DNA of 64,000 bases from Anastrepha obliqua (GCF_027943255.1 NC_072895.1:80912001-80976000); one strand, 5' to 3'; counted from the stretch's first letter, positions 32,701-40,430 are shown. Numbers and translations are program-made. Notes: a model not told the origin generated them from the sequence alone.

Positions 32701-35554
32701 CTTTTTTATTTGTTGCAAGTAAAGCACTACCTAAAACATGCCCAAAAAATATTCTAGTTAAGTCCCATAGCTGTTTAATGTTGCAGGGTACCCATCGAAT
32801 GCTTGCTGTGCCATTTCCAATAATTGTAACCAATCCTATTTTTGTTGAATGGCAGTGTTTTACTTCTAGTTTTATATAAGTATTTTTATAGTTTTACTAG
32901 ACAAACTCTTACCAACAGTAAAGAAATTAACTAAATACTTAACAAATTTATCGCTATGCCGTCATCAAGAAAAATGTCTGCAAAACTACTGCTTGAATTT
33001 TTCGCACTTTTTAAAACAATCTTAGATGAGTCGCTAAAGTATACCATTAGAAATAAAGATCAATCAGTGCATGTCAATGTTGAAAAGTAAGAAAGCAAAA
33101 ACAGCTTATTCGATTGATTACACCATATTCTGAAATTATTACTTCATATTCGTATTCATTAATCGCAAAAACTCTCGAATAACGAGTATCAAATTAATCC
33201 TATAAATTAATATAAAAAAAAATTGGATGCACCATTTTGTTTTTTCAATTTGAGGCAGAAGTCATTCAGAAGGTATTTGGCGTATTCTTTTTATTTGAAA
33301 ATGTGTGAAGAATTAAAAATTGAGGATGGTTTCGCATAATTTTCCTTTGCCTGAAAAAGTATTGGCTTACGTATCGTTTATTATATAAATTTATACATAT
33401 CGGGTATTTTTTAAGAGTTTGAGAACTTAAAATGATAAAACAGAAATATGGCTGGAATGATTTTTTTATTATAATCAGCTAGAGAATTTCATGGCATTTA
33501 TGTTTTGAATATGATATGCCGCATATGTCCGCCGCGTATTTGGTGTATGGTCCATTCGATCAGTCCAATTGTTGACTACTTTTCGCAATAAATCTGAATA
33601 ATAAATCTAAACGAGTGAAAAATGCGAAGCAAACAATGGTTATTTAGCTTCAATTCTTGCACGAGCTGTATTTTATAGTAATCTGTACGTAAACGTAAAA
33701 TTTTCCACGTAGTCGAAGGACAAAGGCCAGCAAGTTAAGAACTACAAGAAGCGACATTTCTACGCCTTTTTTAACACTTCGCTCTATGAATTTCGCGAGC
33801 AGATTTTTTTTTTTTTTTTTAAGTAAATTTCCACATTTTTAAGCGGATTAGGGGAATTTTCGATGGCAACATTGCCGAAAAACGATAGTGTTAATTTGTA
33901 TTGTGAATGGAAAATAATCAAACTTTTAAAGAAAAGCACAAGAAAAACGGAATTCAATGTTAATTTACACTAACACGTACATACATAAATTAGATTAATT
34001 GTGTTGATATTTCGGCGCAGTTTGAGAAATTGAGACGATTTTTTTTAATAAATAATTATTTTTTTAATGTCAGGGCAGCTTATACCCACATTTGTTGCCT
34101 GAGATCCATCTTTTACCGACAAAACTGTCCAATAAACAAATCAGCTATTCACTAATCCGCGTTACAATCATGTCACAATAAATTTTAATCAGAATTAACT
34201 GCGTCGGTAATCCCGTTTGTCTACGTTATTACTGAGCGGAAAGGTCAACACACATTGCCATTTTCAACTATCAGACGATAGTTATCGATATTGTGCAGCT
34301 GAAAAACACCCGCTATAAAAAAACAAGTTACAATAAAGCGGTTCAAGTATTCCAGGCCAATAGATATCGTTTTACAATTATCAAGTCAATATCGATATGA
34401 CATCGCAACACTAGAAATTCTTGTGTGTTACGAAAATCGGACTATTTGAATGTTCGCTGGAAGCCTTCGTCATGACATTTCAACGCATACGAGTATACTA
34501 ACTCCAAAATAAGTTCCAGCAAAAAAAACTACAAAATTCAGTTTGCATTTCTTAAAGCTTTGTTTATAAAAAAATTTTAAATCTTCAGTCTTGCATAAAA
34601 TATTGAACATTTTTAAAATAATAATAACACGGTTTTTTACTGAGTATGGATCTGGTTTTTTTTTATTGTATATCTGGAAGTCAAATAATAGCAGTTAATG
34701 TTCCCTTAAAACTCAAAACTGATAGGATCGAATATTGCACATTGCATACAAAGGCCCAAACGACGAAGGTGGAGCGCCCATCACGTACCGCCATGCCGCT
34801 CTCAGCACATTTGACAGAATCGCTGTGTGTGTGACCTCACGCTTGTGCCATTTATTCATGTATTGTTAGTGTAATTTCTACTTCTTTCATTCATGTTCGC
34901 TTTTTTTTCTCGTAACTGCAGTCGCGTCTCTCTAATGAACACAAAAAGCTTAGCATCATCAAAGCAGATATCTACCAATCCCAAAGCCATCATAAAACAT
35001 TCCACAAATTTTTGAAAAATGTTGCAGAAGTGGCAGTTCTTGGCCGGGCATAAACCCAGGTCGTTCCCGTAACGTAGAACCGACTGTATAGGGTCCTATG
35101 GGTAGCTTTAAATGGCAAAAGAAAACCGAAGGCTACTGATTTTGAAACTATGCACAAGTGGTTCTATTTGTCGAAGTAGAAATCAATAGTCCATAGGACC
35201 AAATAAACTTTGCATTTTTGCACAGCAAGCATTCGATTATTTTCTGTAATTTACTGTTGGCATTACCTTAGCGAGGCACCTTAGGGGGCTTAACTGACTA
35301 CATTTCATGGATATGTTTAAAAAAATGTTTTTGAATTTCAACCGCTTTACACGCGCAAACCCTTCACTGTTTGCAGCCGTTTACAAGAGACCACCATTAC
35401 CATGATGGCGAATGGCAGTCACAATGGCGGCCCGCCCACCGACATCTCGGACGTCGCATTAGCCAGTGAGTTCTGCGAGCATTCGCATCACTACCAACAA
35501 CATCCGGTGCAGCCTACACATCAACAACAATATCGCCAAATCTCACTTATGTGA
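14547..35554 (+). CDS. CCHamide-1 receptor, partial: seven exons from TM2 to the C-terminus
   Basis: A class A G-protein-coupled receptor of the bombesin-receptor-like group. It binds the neuropeptide CCHamide-1 and acts at the plasma membrane of neurons and other target cells. The exons join in frame to 374 codons plus stop: 14547-14773, 14937-15040, 15204-15416, 26017-26120, 28851-28988, 32425-32586 and 35377-35554. All borders are GT-AG and phases agree. Visible hallmarks are GDRYFAIV after TM3, FGICFLPYH in TM6 and NPVALY in TM7. Exon text such as FIKDVSIGVSVFTLTALSG and GEMQGAVRQVRARRKVAVTV matches the dipteran CCHa1-R rather than CCHa2-R. The tail KRHPHNDTLCMHRDASLTST is also characteristic. 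TM1 and the extracellular N-terminus must lie upstream of this window or in an unrecognised exon. The introns are filled with transposon relics. The C-terminal end is odd: see the entry at 35555. Confidence 0.95.
14937..15040 (+). CDS. CCHa1-R exon: TM4
   Basis: Acceptor CCATTGCAG ends at 14936. GT completes the Gly codon, then GGKRATRMTIAIAVFIWFLA and IICAIPALLGTNVK encode the second intracellular loop and TM4 with its Trp and Pro. Donor GTAAAC at 15041. The intron before it is 163 bp. Confidence 0.95.
15204..15416 (+). CDS. CCHa1-R exon: second extracellular loop and TM5
   Basis: Acceptor AAAGCAG ends at 15203. An AG three bases earlier (AAAAG) would add one Gln and is an equally readable alternative. 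It encodes KLEINSSKSFSVCYPFPEEW, where the Cys is the expected disulfide partner, then TM5 (RFLVYYAIPLSIIAAFYVLI), then ASVPGEMQGAVRQ. Donor CAG|GTAAGT at 15417 is a strong consensus. The following intron is 10.6 kb. Confidence 0.95.
16218..17564 (+). mobile_element. Non-LTR retrotransposon, 5'-truncated, internally deleted, with 17-bp TSD
   Basis: The 17-bp word ATCTGGCAAATTGCACA occurs exactly at 16218-16234 and 17548-17564, so the element is 16235-17547. Plus-strand pieces include a pre-RT linker (IELIKEKKIRKRWQTIRSPS, 16299-16358). RT fingers follow as NEVTFYRPIALLSVIGKLFE near 16885, then LGFREKHSTIDQIHRYVYTI (17007-17066). Directly after STIFLDV the frame jumps to the thumb and C-terminal part (LKPVWTYGVQLWGCT), so the catalytic YADD segment has been deleted. 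It ends with an A run at about 17536-17543. Jockey-type by sequence. Dead. Confidence 0.88.
17843..18364 (+). mobile_element. Mariner deletion derivative with both ends kept
   Basis: The ends carry ATAAGTTCGTGCGGTTTT (about 17853-17870) and its inverse AAAACCGCACGAACTTAT (about 18337-18354), close to TA dinucleotides. Between them is only the start of a mariner transposase: MSNFVPNN at 18013, then ESHRILVEVYGEHALAERTC, KWFARFKSGDF, and in another frame EEVAKTLGVDQSTISKRLKA. That is the paired helix-turn-helix region. The catalytic domain is missing, apparently removed by an internal deletion running up to the right TIR. Non-autonomous and MITE-like. Confidence 0.8.
18365..20634. other. Intronic AT-rich DNA, nothing recognised
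   Basis: No frame is convincing. The minus-strand frame 19359-19613 (containing YYTHAYDVLILGSMVLTRKG) is the least random-looking, but I do not recognise it. A G-rich AAAGGGGGGTAGAGGG at about 18955 resembles the TTAA MITE ends without a partner. Confidence 0.4.
20635..23500. repeat. Large inverted repeat (arms about 0.75-0.84 kb) around a Tigger relic
   Basis: Left arm 20635-21476 is the diverged reverse complement of right arm 22745-23500, at very roughly 85-90 percent by eye. The left arm carries about 85 extra bp near 20755-20840. Matching landmarks are the outer TTTGGTTACA, the CTAAACACTTCGCTGTT segment, GCCGCCGCGGTGGGTTTAAG, and the inner CAAACGAYTGCTGTTT. The 1268-bp spacer contains pogo/Tigger transposase coding remnants. 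Read as one unit it is a 2.87 kb foldback-like structure; long-TIR Tigger elements or an inverted duplication are both possible. I did not find a clear TA duplication at the outer ends. Confidence 0.8.
21511..22211 (+). pseudogene. Tigger/pogo transposase remnant with PCNA-binding-like tail
   Basis: The DDE-type second and third acidic motifs are visible: KALLLIDKAPSHP (about 21520-21560) and IPPNVTPLIQPMD, with 34 residues between the Asp residues. Stops follow at 21661 and the frame resumes as LESLKKINLKTAINLLDAAW and KCWNSILNFAETI (to 21859). A further open stretch, 22035-22211, ends QVLEKQKIQKKMTDFFK. Its QKKMTDFF (22182-22205) fits the PIP-box pattern Q-x-x-hydrophobic-x-x-aromatic-aromatic. 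Drosophila pogo transposase is known to carry a C-terminal PCNA-binding motif, so this fits the family. The N-terminal CENP-B-like DNA-binding domain and first catalytic Asp are absent. Confidence 0.8.
23655..23840 (-). pseudogene. C-terminus of a mariner transposase
   Basis: The minus-strand frame reads WREVHFLRD, then AQEWIKSKELEFFVRGVRML and PKRWSKVVPSNGTYF. This is the final segment of mariner transposase (EWIASKD-x-FF-RGI-x-LPERW-x-KVV-x-NG-x-YF). The catalytic part is not recognisable upstream on the minus strand (23860-24300). The A-rich stretch 23960-24080 remains unexplained. Confidence 0.7.
24246..24982. mobile_element. TTAA-type MITE, copy 2 (737 bp)
   Basis: TTAA at 24246-24249 and 24979-24982 flank ends GGGGGGGGTAGGGTC and AAACCCTACCACCCCC. 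Shared interior words with copy 1 include CGAAACGACTTC near 24441 and TTTCAGATGATTC near 24737. Runs of C (about 24539-24549) and G (about 24685-24694) lie inside. There is no coding capacity; frames reading through it are artefacts. Confidence 0.8.
24983..26016. other. Intronic DNA before the TM6 exon, nothing recognised
   Basis: No supported gene. Short frames near 25065 and 25486 show no motif I know. The stretch just before the exon (CATTTCGAATCGTTACAG) supplies its acceptor. Confidence 0.5.
26017..26120 (+). CDS. CCHa1-R exon: third intracellular loop and TM6
   Basis: Acceptor CGTTACAG ends at 26016. VRARRKVAVTVLAFVLIFGI is the basic loop end and TM6, and CFLPYHFFMIWFYYW continues with the CxxP/PYH element. 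It ends TG followed by GTAAGT at 26121; the Trp codon is completed by the next exon. Confidence 0.95.
26687..27619 (+). mobile_element. Tc1/mariner-superfamily element with 3' half of transposase deleted
   Basis: Ends GGGTTTTCCAATAACAGG (about 26689) and CCTCTTATTGGAAAACCC (to about 27618) are inverted repeats. The transposase begins near 26800 (EIIKIHYKNGENLAETVRKT) and shifts frame near 26960. It continues as 26915-27499 with RRSLELGILQTSLHRILHKD, then KIILSDEAHFHLGGFVNKQN (first catalytic Asp) and VTLWCGLWSDGVIGHYFF. After a stop at 27497 it reads VYFQQDDATCHTSNETIDPL (second Asp) and then breaks straight into the right TIR. The third acidic motif and C-terminus are gone. A non-autonomous deletion derivative of a lineage common in insects. 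Confidence 0.88.
27755..27940 (+). mobile_element. tRNA-derived SINE, copy 3 (5'-truncated)
   Basis: Shows the SINE body and tail: ATTTCTGCCATCAAAAATAT, GCCGTTCGGAGTCGGC near 27827, ATGGGAGGAGGAGCTCGCCC near 27896 and CACCTAACAGAAGTGCGC at the end. The tRNA-like head is missing. Confidence 0.8.
27950..28395 (+). mobile_element. RTE-like LINE, C-terminal fragment
   Basis: Plus-strand frames give LKSKIYKAVVRPAMMYALEY, then a WPLSAKQEQRIYVAELRI segment, SYHVTPIIEKFIENRLRWFG, HITRRMEQHG, and a final basic segment ending EEGRPN-stop. This is the RT thumb and connector end of an RTE-type element (relatives: KIYKTMVRPVVLYGSECW and RLRWYGHVVRR). There are several frameshifts and no intact RT core. 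Confidence 0.75.
28396..28850. other. Intronic DNA before the TM7 exon, nothing recognised
   Basis: AT-rich, ending in a long pyrimidine tract (TTTTCTTCCTCTTTGCAAG) that provides the acceptor for the TM7 exon. Confidence 0.6.
28851..28988 (+). CDS. CCHa1-R exon: TM7 and NPxxY region
   Basis: G completes Trp, then PTAQDDYNSFWHVLRIVGFC, LSFANSCANPVALYFVSGAF and RKHFN encode the third extracellular loop, TM7 with NPVALY (the NPxxY-type motif as in bombesin receptors) and helix 8. It ends AG followed by GTATTT at 28989. Confidence 0.95.
28989..30133. other. Intronic DNA, nothing recognised
   Basis: No supported gene or repeat terminus. The segment 29490-29640 (containing CGAATATCGTGCCCAAGTTG) is less AT-rich than its surroundings and may be a transposon fragment, but I cannot read a family from it. 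Confidence 0.45.
30134..31640 (-). mobile_element. RNase-H-bearing LINE, internally deleted
   Basis: Read on the minus strand from 31640. First comes an endonuclease end (SSRPRTGLIVSSNLTVTSLE then QFRCQDLSFS and CPLETPKK, 31373-31609). A linker follows (IEAVVVKLNTALTECFESVC and DSWWNREVQMLRRESRKF, 31172-31366), then a post-endonuclease segment (PSYLEELQ, DPTVKLGSLRKFDGSFTERQ near 30960). After an apparent loss of the RT core comes an RNase H domain (CFRILTDSSRTKHGLGSDAY; CRVVESCKSRQNYAARHN; LAWVSGHVGNE, 30134-30600). The second acidic RNase H residue region reads SRDSSKDMLMSLDS. I, LOA and R1-like LINEs carry RNase H; the exact clade is not decided. Dead through stops and deletion. Confidence 0.85.
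31668..31732 (-). mobile_element. tRNA-derived SINE, fragment (copy 4)
   Basis: The minus strand shows GCAAACTTTCGAGTGCCTTT, CTGCCATGAAAAAGATT and CATCTGTAGG, matching the central SINE body. The rest is missing. Confidence 0.6.
31733..32424. other. Intronic DNA, nothing recognised
   Basis: AT-rich. It ends in the pyrimidine tract CACCTTTTTTCCAG, the acceptor of the first C-tail exon. Confidence 0.5.
32425..32586 (+). CDS. CCHa1-R exon: proximal cytoplasmic tail
   Basis: A completes Arg, then YLFCQGSGVRHKKRHPHNDT gives LFC (a palmitoylation-type Cys after helix 8) and a basic run. LCMHRDASLTSTASKRYYSS follows and matches the CCHa1-R tail. A Ser/Thr/His-rich stretch ends the exon. It ends AG followed by GTGAGT at 32587. 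Confidence 0.93.
32587..33396. other. Intronic DNA, nothing recognised
   Basis: No supported coding frame or repeat. Confidence 0.5.
33397..34316. mobile_element. Inverted-repeat element (ATCGGGTGTTTTTT family), copy 2, longer form
   Basis: Left end TATCGGGTATTTTTTAAGAG near 33399, then AGAACTTAAAATGAT, ATATGATATGCC and CATTCGATCAGTCCAATTG. The right end is GCAGCTGAAAAACACCCGC near 34316. It is longer than copies 1 and 3. The interior from about 33610 to 33790 (TTTAGCTTCAATTCTTGCAC type) may be remnant antisense transposase. That reading is from memory of related insect elements. Confidence 0.6.
34317..35011. other. Intronic DNA, nothing recognised
   Basis: No supported gene. 34740-34850 is less AT-rich (GGAGCGCCCATCACGTACCG) but has no domain; the frame ends at a TGA at 34832. 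Confidence 0.45.
35012..35095 (-). repeat. Dispersed repeat, copy 2 (partner at 3.89 kb)
   Basis: On the minus strand it reads ACAGTCGGTTCTACGTTACG and continues through GGTTTATGCCCGGCCAAG to GCAACATT, matching 3888-3975. It ends abruptly near 35012. Confidence 0.7.
35377..35554 (+). CDS. CCHa1-R terminal exon up to the first stop
   Basis: Acceptor CACTGTTTGCAG ends at 35376. C completes the split Ser codon, then RLQETTITMMANGSHNGG matches the dipteran CCHa1-R tail (RLQETTIT). The rest, PPTDISDVALASEFCEHSHH and a Gln-rich end, stops at TGA 35552-35554 after ISLM. The TGA overlaps TAT|GTGAGA, a plausible splice donor. Confidence 0.88.
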
Positions 35555-35893
35555 GAAAGCCAAACAAGGGGGCGCAGCCACCAATCTGAGGCAGATACAG
35601 TTGTAGCAACATCGAAAGCAAAAACAACAGCCACTTGTCCAAATATAAATGATGGGCTTGCAACAACTACAACTGATGCAGTGCTGACAAGGTCAGAGAT
35701 GCCTGCAAGTTGTATCGAGATGAGCGATTTAACTGTATTGAAAGAAGAGTTGCCCGAAAGGGCGAACAATTTGAAAGCACTACACGAGCAGGAGCAACAA
35801 CAAAAGTTGCAGCAAAAAAATAAGAATAAACAACGTGGCATACATTTTCATCTGTCGGTTTCACGCAAATTTAAAAGTTCTGCCGCAACTTGA
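35555..35893 (+). other. In-frame 112-codon extension after the receptor stop
   Basis: Directly after TGA 35552-35554 the same frame is open for 112 codons to TGA 35891-35893. It reads ESQTRGRSHQSEADTVVATS at the start and has an acidic, coiled-coil-like middle (LTVLKEELPERANNLKALHE). A Gln/Lys run follows and it ends VSRKFKSSAAT. It contains no repeat I recognise. Possible explanations are programmed readthrough, an intron using the GTGAGA at 35551 that removes the stop, a nonsense allele or base error, or open 3' UTR by chance. Confidence 0.55.
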
Positions 35894-35974
35894 ATGCAAC
35901 GAATTAAGCCAAAAGAAAAATTTTAATGTGGAAAATAGCTAAAAGAATTAAACTTATTCTAATGTAAGTTGTAT

Positions 35975-35990
35975 ATAAATAAATAAAATA
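35975..35990 (+). promoter_or_regulatory. Likely polyadenylation signals of CCHa1-R
   Basis: ATAAATAAATAAAATA contains overlapping AATAAA hexamers, about 85-95 bp after the distal stop at 35893 and about 425 bp after the proximal stop. They could serve either ending. Further AATAAA-like words follow to 36030, so the exact site is not decided. Confidence 0.55.
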
Positions 35991-37229
35991 TGTACTAATA
36001 TAATAAAAATATATTTAAAAAATAAAACTAAATTTAAAAAATTAAATGGAATTTTAACAAAGTGAATCCCACATGATTTTTAACACGGTTTATAACTTTT
36101 GTGGTTTATAACTTTATCAAATAATATATGTAATATACTTATATATGTAGATATAATAAAATCCCAAAACTATATGTAAGAGTTGAAAAATTCTGGAATA
36201 AAAATTATATTTTGTGATTTTTGAAACACTTAACAAAGGCAGATTTATACAGTAAATATAAAAATATATTTTAAAAGCGTATAAAAACGTGGTCTGCTTG
36301 CATTGAATGTAAACTTTGTAATATAAAATAGTATCTATATGTATTTACCCTAAACTAATAAAATGTGCGAAAACAGTTTGTAGCAACTTCTATGATTGTT
36401 TAAATATAAATAGTAATTTTTAAATGTAATTTTTTTTATATATTTAAATCTGTCTCATTTCTAATCAATATTTTGAACTTTCAGAAAATTTTCAAACGCA
36501 TTAAACCAAAATAGAATTAATTAAAATTTTAGTGTAATATTTCCACACGTAGGAATAAGCAATTATAGGCCAAAAATGTATTTATCGATGCATATCGATC
36601 GTTTGCTAAGAAGAACGTCATAACCTGAACAATTTTAGCTTCTACTTGTATGCAATGTAAAACATGCATGGCAGTCACTGATTTGTAAATGATTTTTTGA
36701 AAAATCCCTACACAGCCCAAAAAAATTCCCTACTTTTCCCTACGCTTACAAAAAGTTTTCCCTATACAATTCCCAACATTTTTTCTCGTGTGTTTACACT
36801 ATAATGAGGCACTTGCAACGTCAAATTGAATTATTTGCTTAAGTTTGGGACTTGATGCTATTTTGACACTTTATAAAAAAAACAAATTTTATTTCAAATA
36901 TATATAAGTACACATATTTATTATATTAGAAACACAAATGTAAAGAAAAATTCAGCAAAAAGCCTAAAAATTAGACTTTTTCATTACATTCAGTTCTGTT
37001 TAAAGCAAGGCAGAGTTTTTATATTTTCAGAATCCGGTGAAGAACATGCTAAGTCTTAATTCGAAATTTCTGGAACCATTTGGTTTACTCAATTTTTTCT
37101 TAAAAAACTCTGTTTATTTTATGTGTCTTTTTTATTGCCTTCATATTTTTTTGGTGCATTTCTGACTCGGTGTGCTTCTGAGAATCAGAATTGCCGCAGT
37201 TCAAAACTTTGTCGCACGCAGCGCATTTT
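35991..37229. other. 3' flank of the receptor, nothing recognised
   Basis: Very AT-rich DNA without a supported gene or repeat end. Confidence 0.5.
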
Positions 37230-37485
37230 CATTTGAATGGATCGTTAGCCACAACGACAACGTCAAGCGAAAAAGATCGTGGTCGAGAAGCAGCGAACCG
37301 ACCCAAACCATCGCCAAGCCCGGATTGACCGCCAGGAAGGTTTTGCTGTGTTTGGTAGGTTCAAAATGGGGTCAAGTTCGTTCCGTTTGGGCAGAGAATC
37401 GCAAGCGTTGATTAGGTCCAAGAGATTTTTTTGCGTCAACACGTGTGGCACCCAAACATCTAGCATCTTCGACATCAACTACACC
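37230..37485. pseudogene. Rearranged mariner fragments in opposite orientations
   Basis: Plus strand, about 37248-37357: HNDNVKRKRSWSRSSEPTQT and IAKPGLTARKVLLC, the part just after the first catalytic Asp. Minus strand, 37345-37478: LDVWVPHVLTQKNLLDLINA and CDSLPKRNELDPIL, the part that normally lies just before it. Both resemble the mariner at 1735 but differ at many positions. A short local inversion of the 5' piece would explain the arrangement. Confidence 0.8.
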
Positions 37486-37496
37486 AGGAAATCGCT

Positions 37497-38232
37497 TTAA
37501 GGGGTTACGCCACTCTAGCTACTGTAAAAAAAGCAGTTTTTTAAGGATTTTTTTTACATTGAAAGAAAGGTGCTAGGAAAAAACTTTTTAAGTATATTAT
37601 TAAGCATGTATTTAAGTGTAATTACAAATATTTTTATTGAAAAATATTACAAAATGGCGCCTTTGGAGTGAATCTCTGAACGCGCCCTGCGAAAAAGGCA
37701 CTTCACGGCACGCAGTACAACTGACGTAAATGTCCACCTAAACCAAATTAAAAAAATTCTTCTCAATCGACGTGAGTATAGCTGTAGAAATACGTACGGG
37801 ATTTTAGAAATATTGAAATTTGTGTATTTTGCAGATGTTTGAAGTCAAAAGTAGAATTTTTCATCTAAAATGGAACCGTTAATTGTTTATAAAAATTTTT
37901 CTAATTAATTAATAAAAAAATCCGTACGTATTTCAGTGCGGAATAATGTTCTAAAGATCCTTGTACAATTACAAGTAAAAGTATTAAAAATTGTTTGTGT
38001 TATGCTGCGTGCAGTTTTGAAAAATCACGTTTTGAGATAAACACGGTTTAAATTTGAATAGTCGTGTCAGAGACGTCAGAGGCGCTCGCGCAAAAGTGCG
38101 AAATATTAGAGATAAACATTTTTTTCACGCATAGGACTTTTTGTTTTATATTCTAAAGAGTTTAAAGCATCTTTTAAGCAAAACAAAAAAATTTCGATAT
38201 TTTGAAAATCCTAGAGTGGCCTAACCCCTTAA
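37497..38232. mobile_element. TTAA-type MITE, copy 3 (736 bp)
   Basis: TTAA at 37497-37500 and 38229-38232 flank GGGGTTACGCCACTCTAG and CTAGAGTGGCCTAACCCC, inverted repeats with one mismatch. The interior differs from copies 1 and 2 except for the general design. A segment at 37670-37720 (TGAATCTCTGAACGCGCC) resembles 47118-47165. There is no coding capacity. It abuts the rearranged mariner. Confidence 0.85.
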
Positions 38233-39231
38233 ACGTAAAAATGTATTTTCTTCCTTTTAATAATTATTATTGCAAAATATGAAAATTTTCCACAATCCGA
38301 CATTACTGTGTCCAAAATACTTGGATATTGGCTTGAGGTTTAATCGCGCGAGTGCCTAACTTTTTTGGTCGTAGCACAAATTCAAGAGGTAACTAAATGA
38401 AAAAAAAAAACATTTTTTGGGCCATTCTAACGTAGGTATATATTTATGTACATAAGTGTGGAATACATTGTAACTTCATTATTATTTCTACTATTGTATG
38501 GTACTGCATAATTATTACCAATTAGTGTTAATAAAAAGTGTAAAATGCTAAATTTAAAAATTCAAAATAAGTAACTGTTGAAAACTAAATAAAGATGATT
38601 ATGTTGGCACTTTTATAGTATTTCACTTAAAGGCTGCGTTGTATAGTAAATAGTAAAAATAGAGTTGGTAATGAGATGCAAATGATTCATTGCTGAAGAC
38701 TAGCAAAATTTAATAATGCGACAATAACCGCAATCGGAGACAGGCAAGTTATTGATGTAAGGTAAGTTTTCAATGAGGCTGGCGAAATCCAGCTTTGTCG
38801 GCTGGAGGTCATTTCCAACCACCTAAAGAAGGTGCAACAGATTATTATTGTGCAAACGCTTGCGATGGTCTGAATTTGATAATCAAATACTTAATACGAG
38901 TAATGTCGGCAAGTATGCGTTCAGACAATATTTACAGTTGCAGAATTTCTCAGTGATCATCATTTATGAAAACCTTTAAAAAAATGTTGACCCTTATTTT
39001 TAAAATCTGGAAATTTGTACGAGTTTATCGTCTTCGGCGTTGCCTGTGAAAATATTGGCTTAAAATTTTCTGGAACACTTAACCCTTTAATTTAATTTTT
39101 TTAATAAGTTTTTATTATAGCTGTTCGAGAACGGATCAAAAAATCAAATTTAGGTAGATTTTGCAACTGCAAACAACAAACTCCGTTAAATTTTGCTATG
39201 TACCTGTAAGTCGGAGGACAGAAATTTATTT
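38233..39231. other. No gene recognised
   Basis: AT-rich DNA; nothing supported. Confidence 0.5.
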
Positions 39232-39535
39232 GAGGTCTTGTGTTTCTTAATAGCTTGAGAACTTAAAATTATAATAAAAAACAGAAATATTGCTGCAAAG
39301 ATTTTTTCTATAATCTGGTAGATAATTTCGTGGCATTTTATATGATATCTGGCATATGTCCGCTGTGGCTACGGAATTACATAGTTCATTCGATCAGTCC
39401 GATTTTTGACCCCTTTTGCATTTGCTGTAGCGGATGTTTAGCTGAAAACAAAGATTTAGTCAGCATGGCTCACCGTAAACGGCATTTCGAAAGAAATAAG
39501 GACCGATGAGAACAGATTTATTTTATTCAAAGGAA
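39232..39535. mobile_element. Inverted-repeat element (ATCGGGTGTTTTTT family), copy 3, end-eroded
   Basis: Shares with copy 1, in order, GAGAACTTAAAATTATAATA, ATGATATCTGGCATATGTCC, CATTCGATCAGTCC, GATGTTTAGCTGA, CATGGCTCACCGTAA and CATTTCGAAAGAA. It lacks a clear right TIR. Copies 1 and 3 appear to share the same internally deleted structure. Confidence 0.6.
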
Positions 39536-39540
39536 ATTTC

Positions 39541-40430
39541 CACAATTTGCTAAACTGCCGAGTGGACTTCTACAACAACAACAACCACTTGGTAACCCTT
39601 TTTCTCTTTTTGAGAGTTTAACAAAGCGCGCCAGTCGTTCCTTTCTCGTGCTAAACGGCGCCAATTAGATTCACCAAGTGAAGCCAAGTCCTTCTCGTCC
39701 TGATTTTCCAACGCAGAGGAGAACTTCCCCTTCTTTGCTACCACCAATTAGATTCACCAAGTGAAGCCAAGTCCTTCTCGTCCTGATTTTCCAATGCAGA
39801 GGAGAACTTCCCCTTCTTTGCTACCACCAATTAGATTCACCAAGTGAAACCAAGTCCTTCTCGTCCTGATTTTCCAATGCAGAGGAGAACTTCCTCTTCT
39901 TTGCTACCACCAATTAGATTCACCAAGTGAAGCCAAGTCGTTCTCGTCCTGATTTTCCAATGCAGAGGAGAACTTCCTCTTCTTTGCTACCACAAGCTTG
40001 TACCATATGGAATACTCTCAGAGACGGAGCATTTGTATCCATTCGGACGATATAACACAGCCAACTATGTCGTCTATGTCTATGTCGTCGTAAAGCTCAT
40101 ACAGCTCATTGATCTACCTCCTACTATAGTCGCTATTACCAGATTGCAAATCTTCTACAGAATCTTTCTCTTAAACACTCCTAGTGATGCCCCTTTGGAT
40201 ATGGCCTTCGTCCAAGCTTATGCGCCATGCGTAAGGATGGCCATGATGAGAGTCTTGTAGAGTGTTAGTTTTGTTCATCGAGTCCTCTCACTTTACTAGT
40301 CAATTGCGTGCATAGTCCAATACTTATAACACTTTTTGGCAAGCGAGATTCTCTCAACACTGTCAACAGTGAGTGATGTCAATATCGTCGGCATACGCTA
40401 GAAATTGTACGTTCTTACAAAAAAAAAAAC
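39541..40430 (-). mobile_element. RTE-like LINE, 3' part
   Basis: On the minus strand the catalytic box VQFLAYADDIDITH lies near 40375-40415 (YADD). Downstream, through frame breaks, come a thumb segment (ISKGASLGVFKRKI) and a connector. The terminal KDLASLGESNWRRLARERND is typical of RTE C-termini (LGV-x-NWRRLA-x-DR). The coding end contains four 83-bp tandem copies (next entry). It ends at a GTT-repeat-like tail near 39570-39585 (minus strand). Degenerate. Confidence 0.8.
39661..39992 (-). repeat. Four tandem copies of an 83-bp unit inside the RTE tail
   Basis: Copies start at 39661, 39744, 39827 and 39910 (CCAATTAGATTCACCAAGTG on the plus strand) and differ at only a few positions. The unit encodes, on the minus strand, KKGKFSSALENQDEKDLASL and GESNWRR. 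Since 83 is not a multiple of three, each added copy shifts the frame, so only one copy reads into the end of the protein. Expansion happened after, or caused, inactivation. Confidence 0.9.

Noticed and set aside
39543..39747. Small host gene with KDLASLGESNWRRLARERND
   Set aside because: This is the C-terminus of an RTE-like LINE and lies next to its YADD segment.
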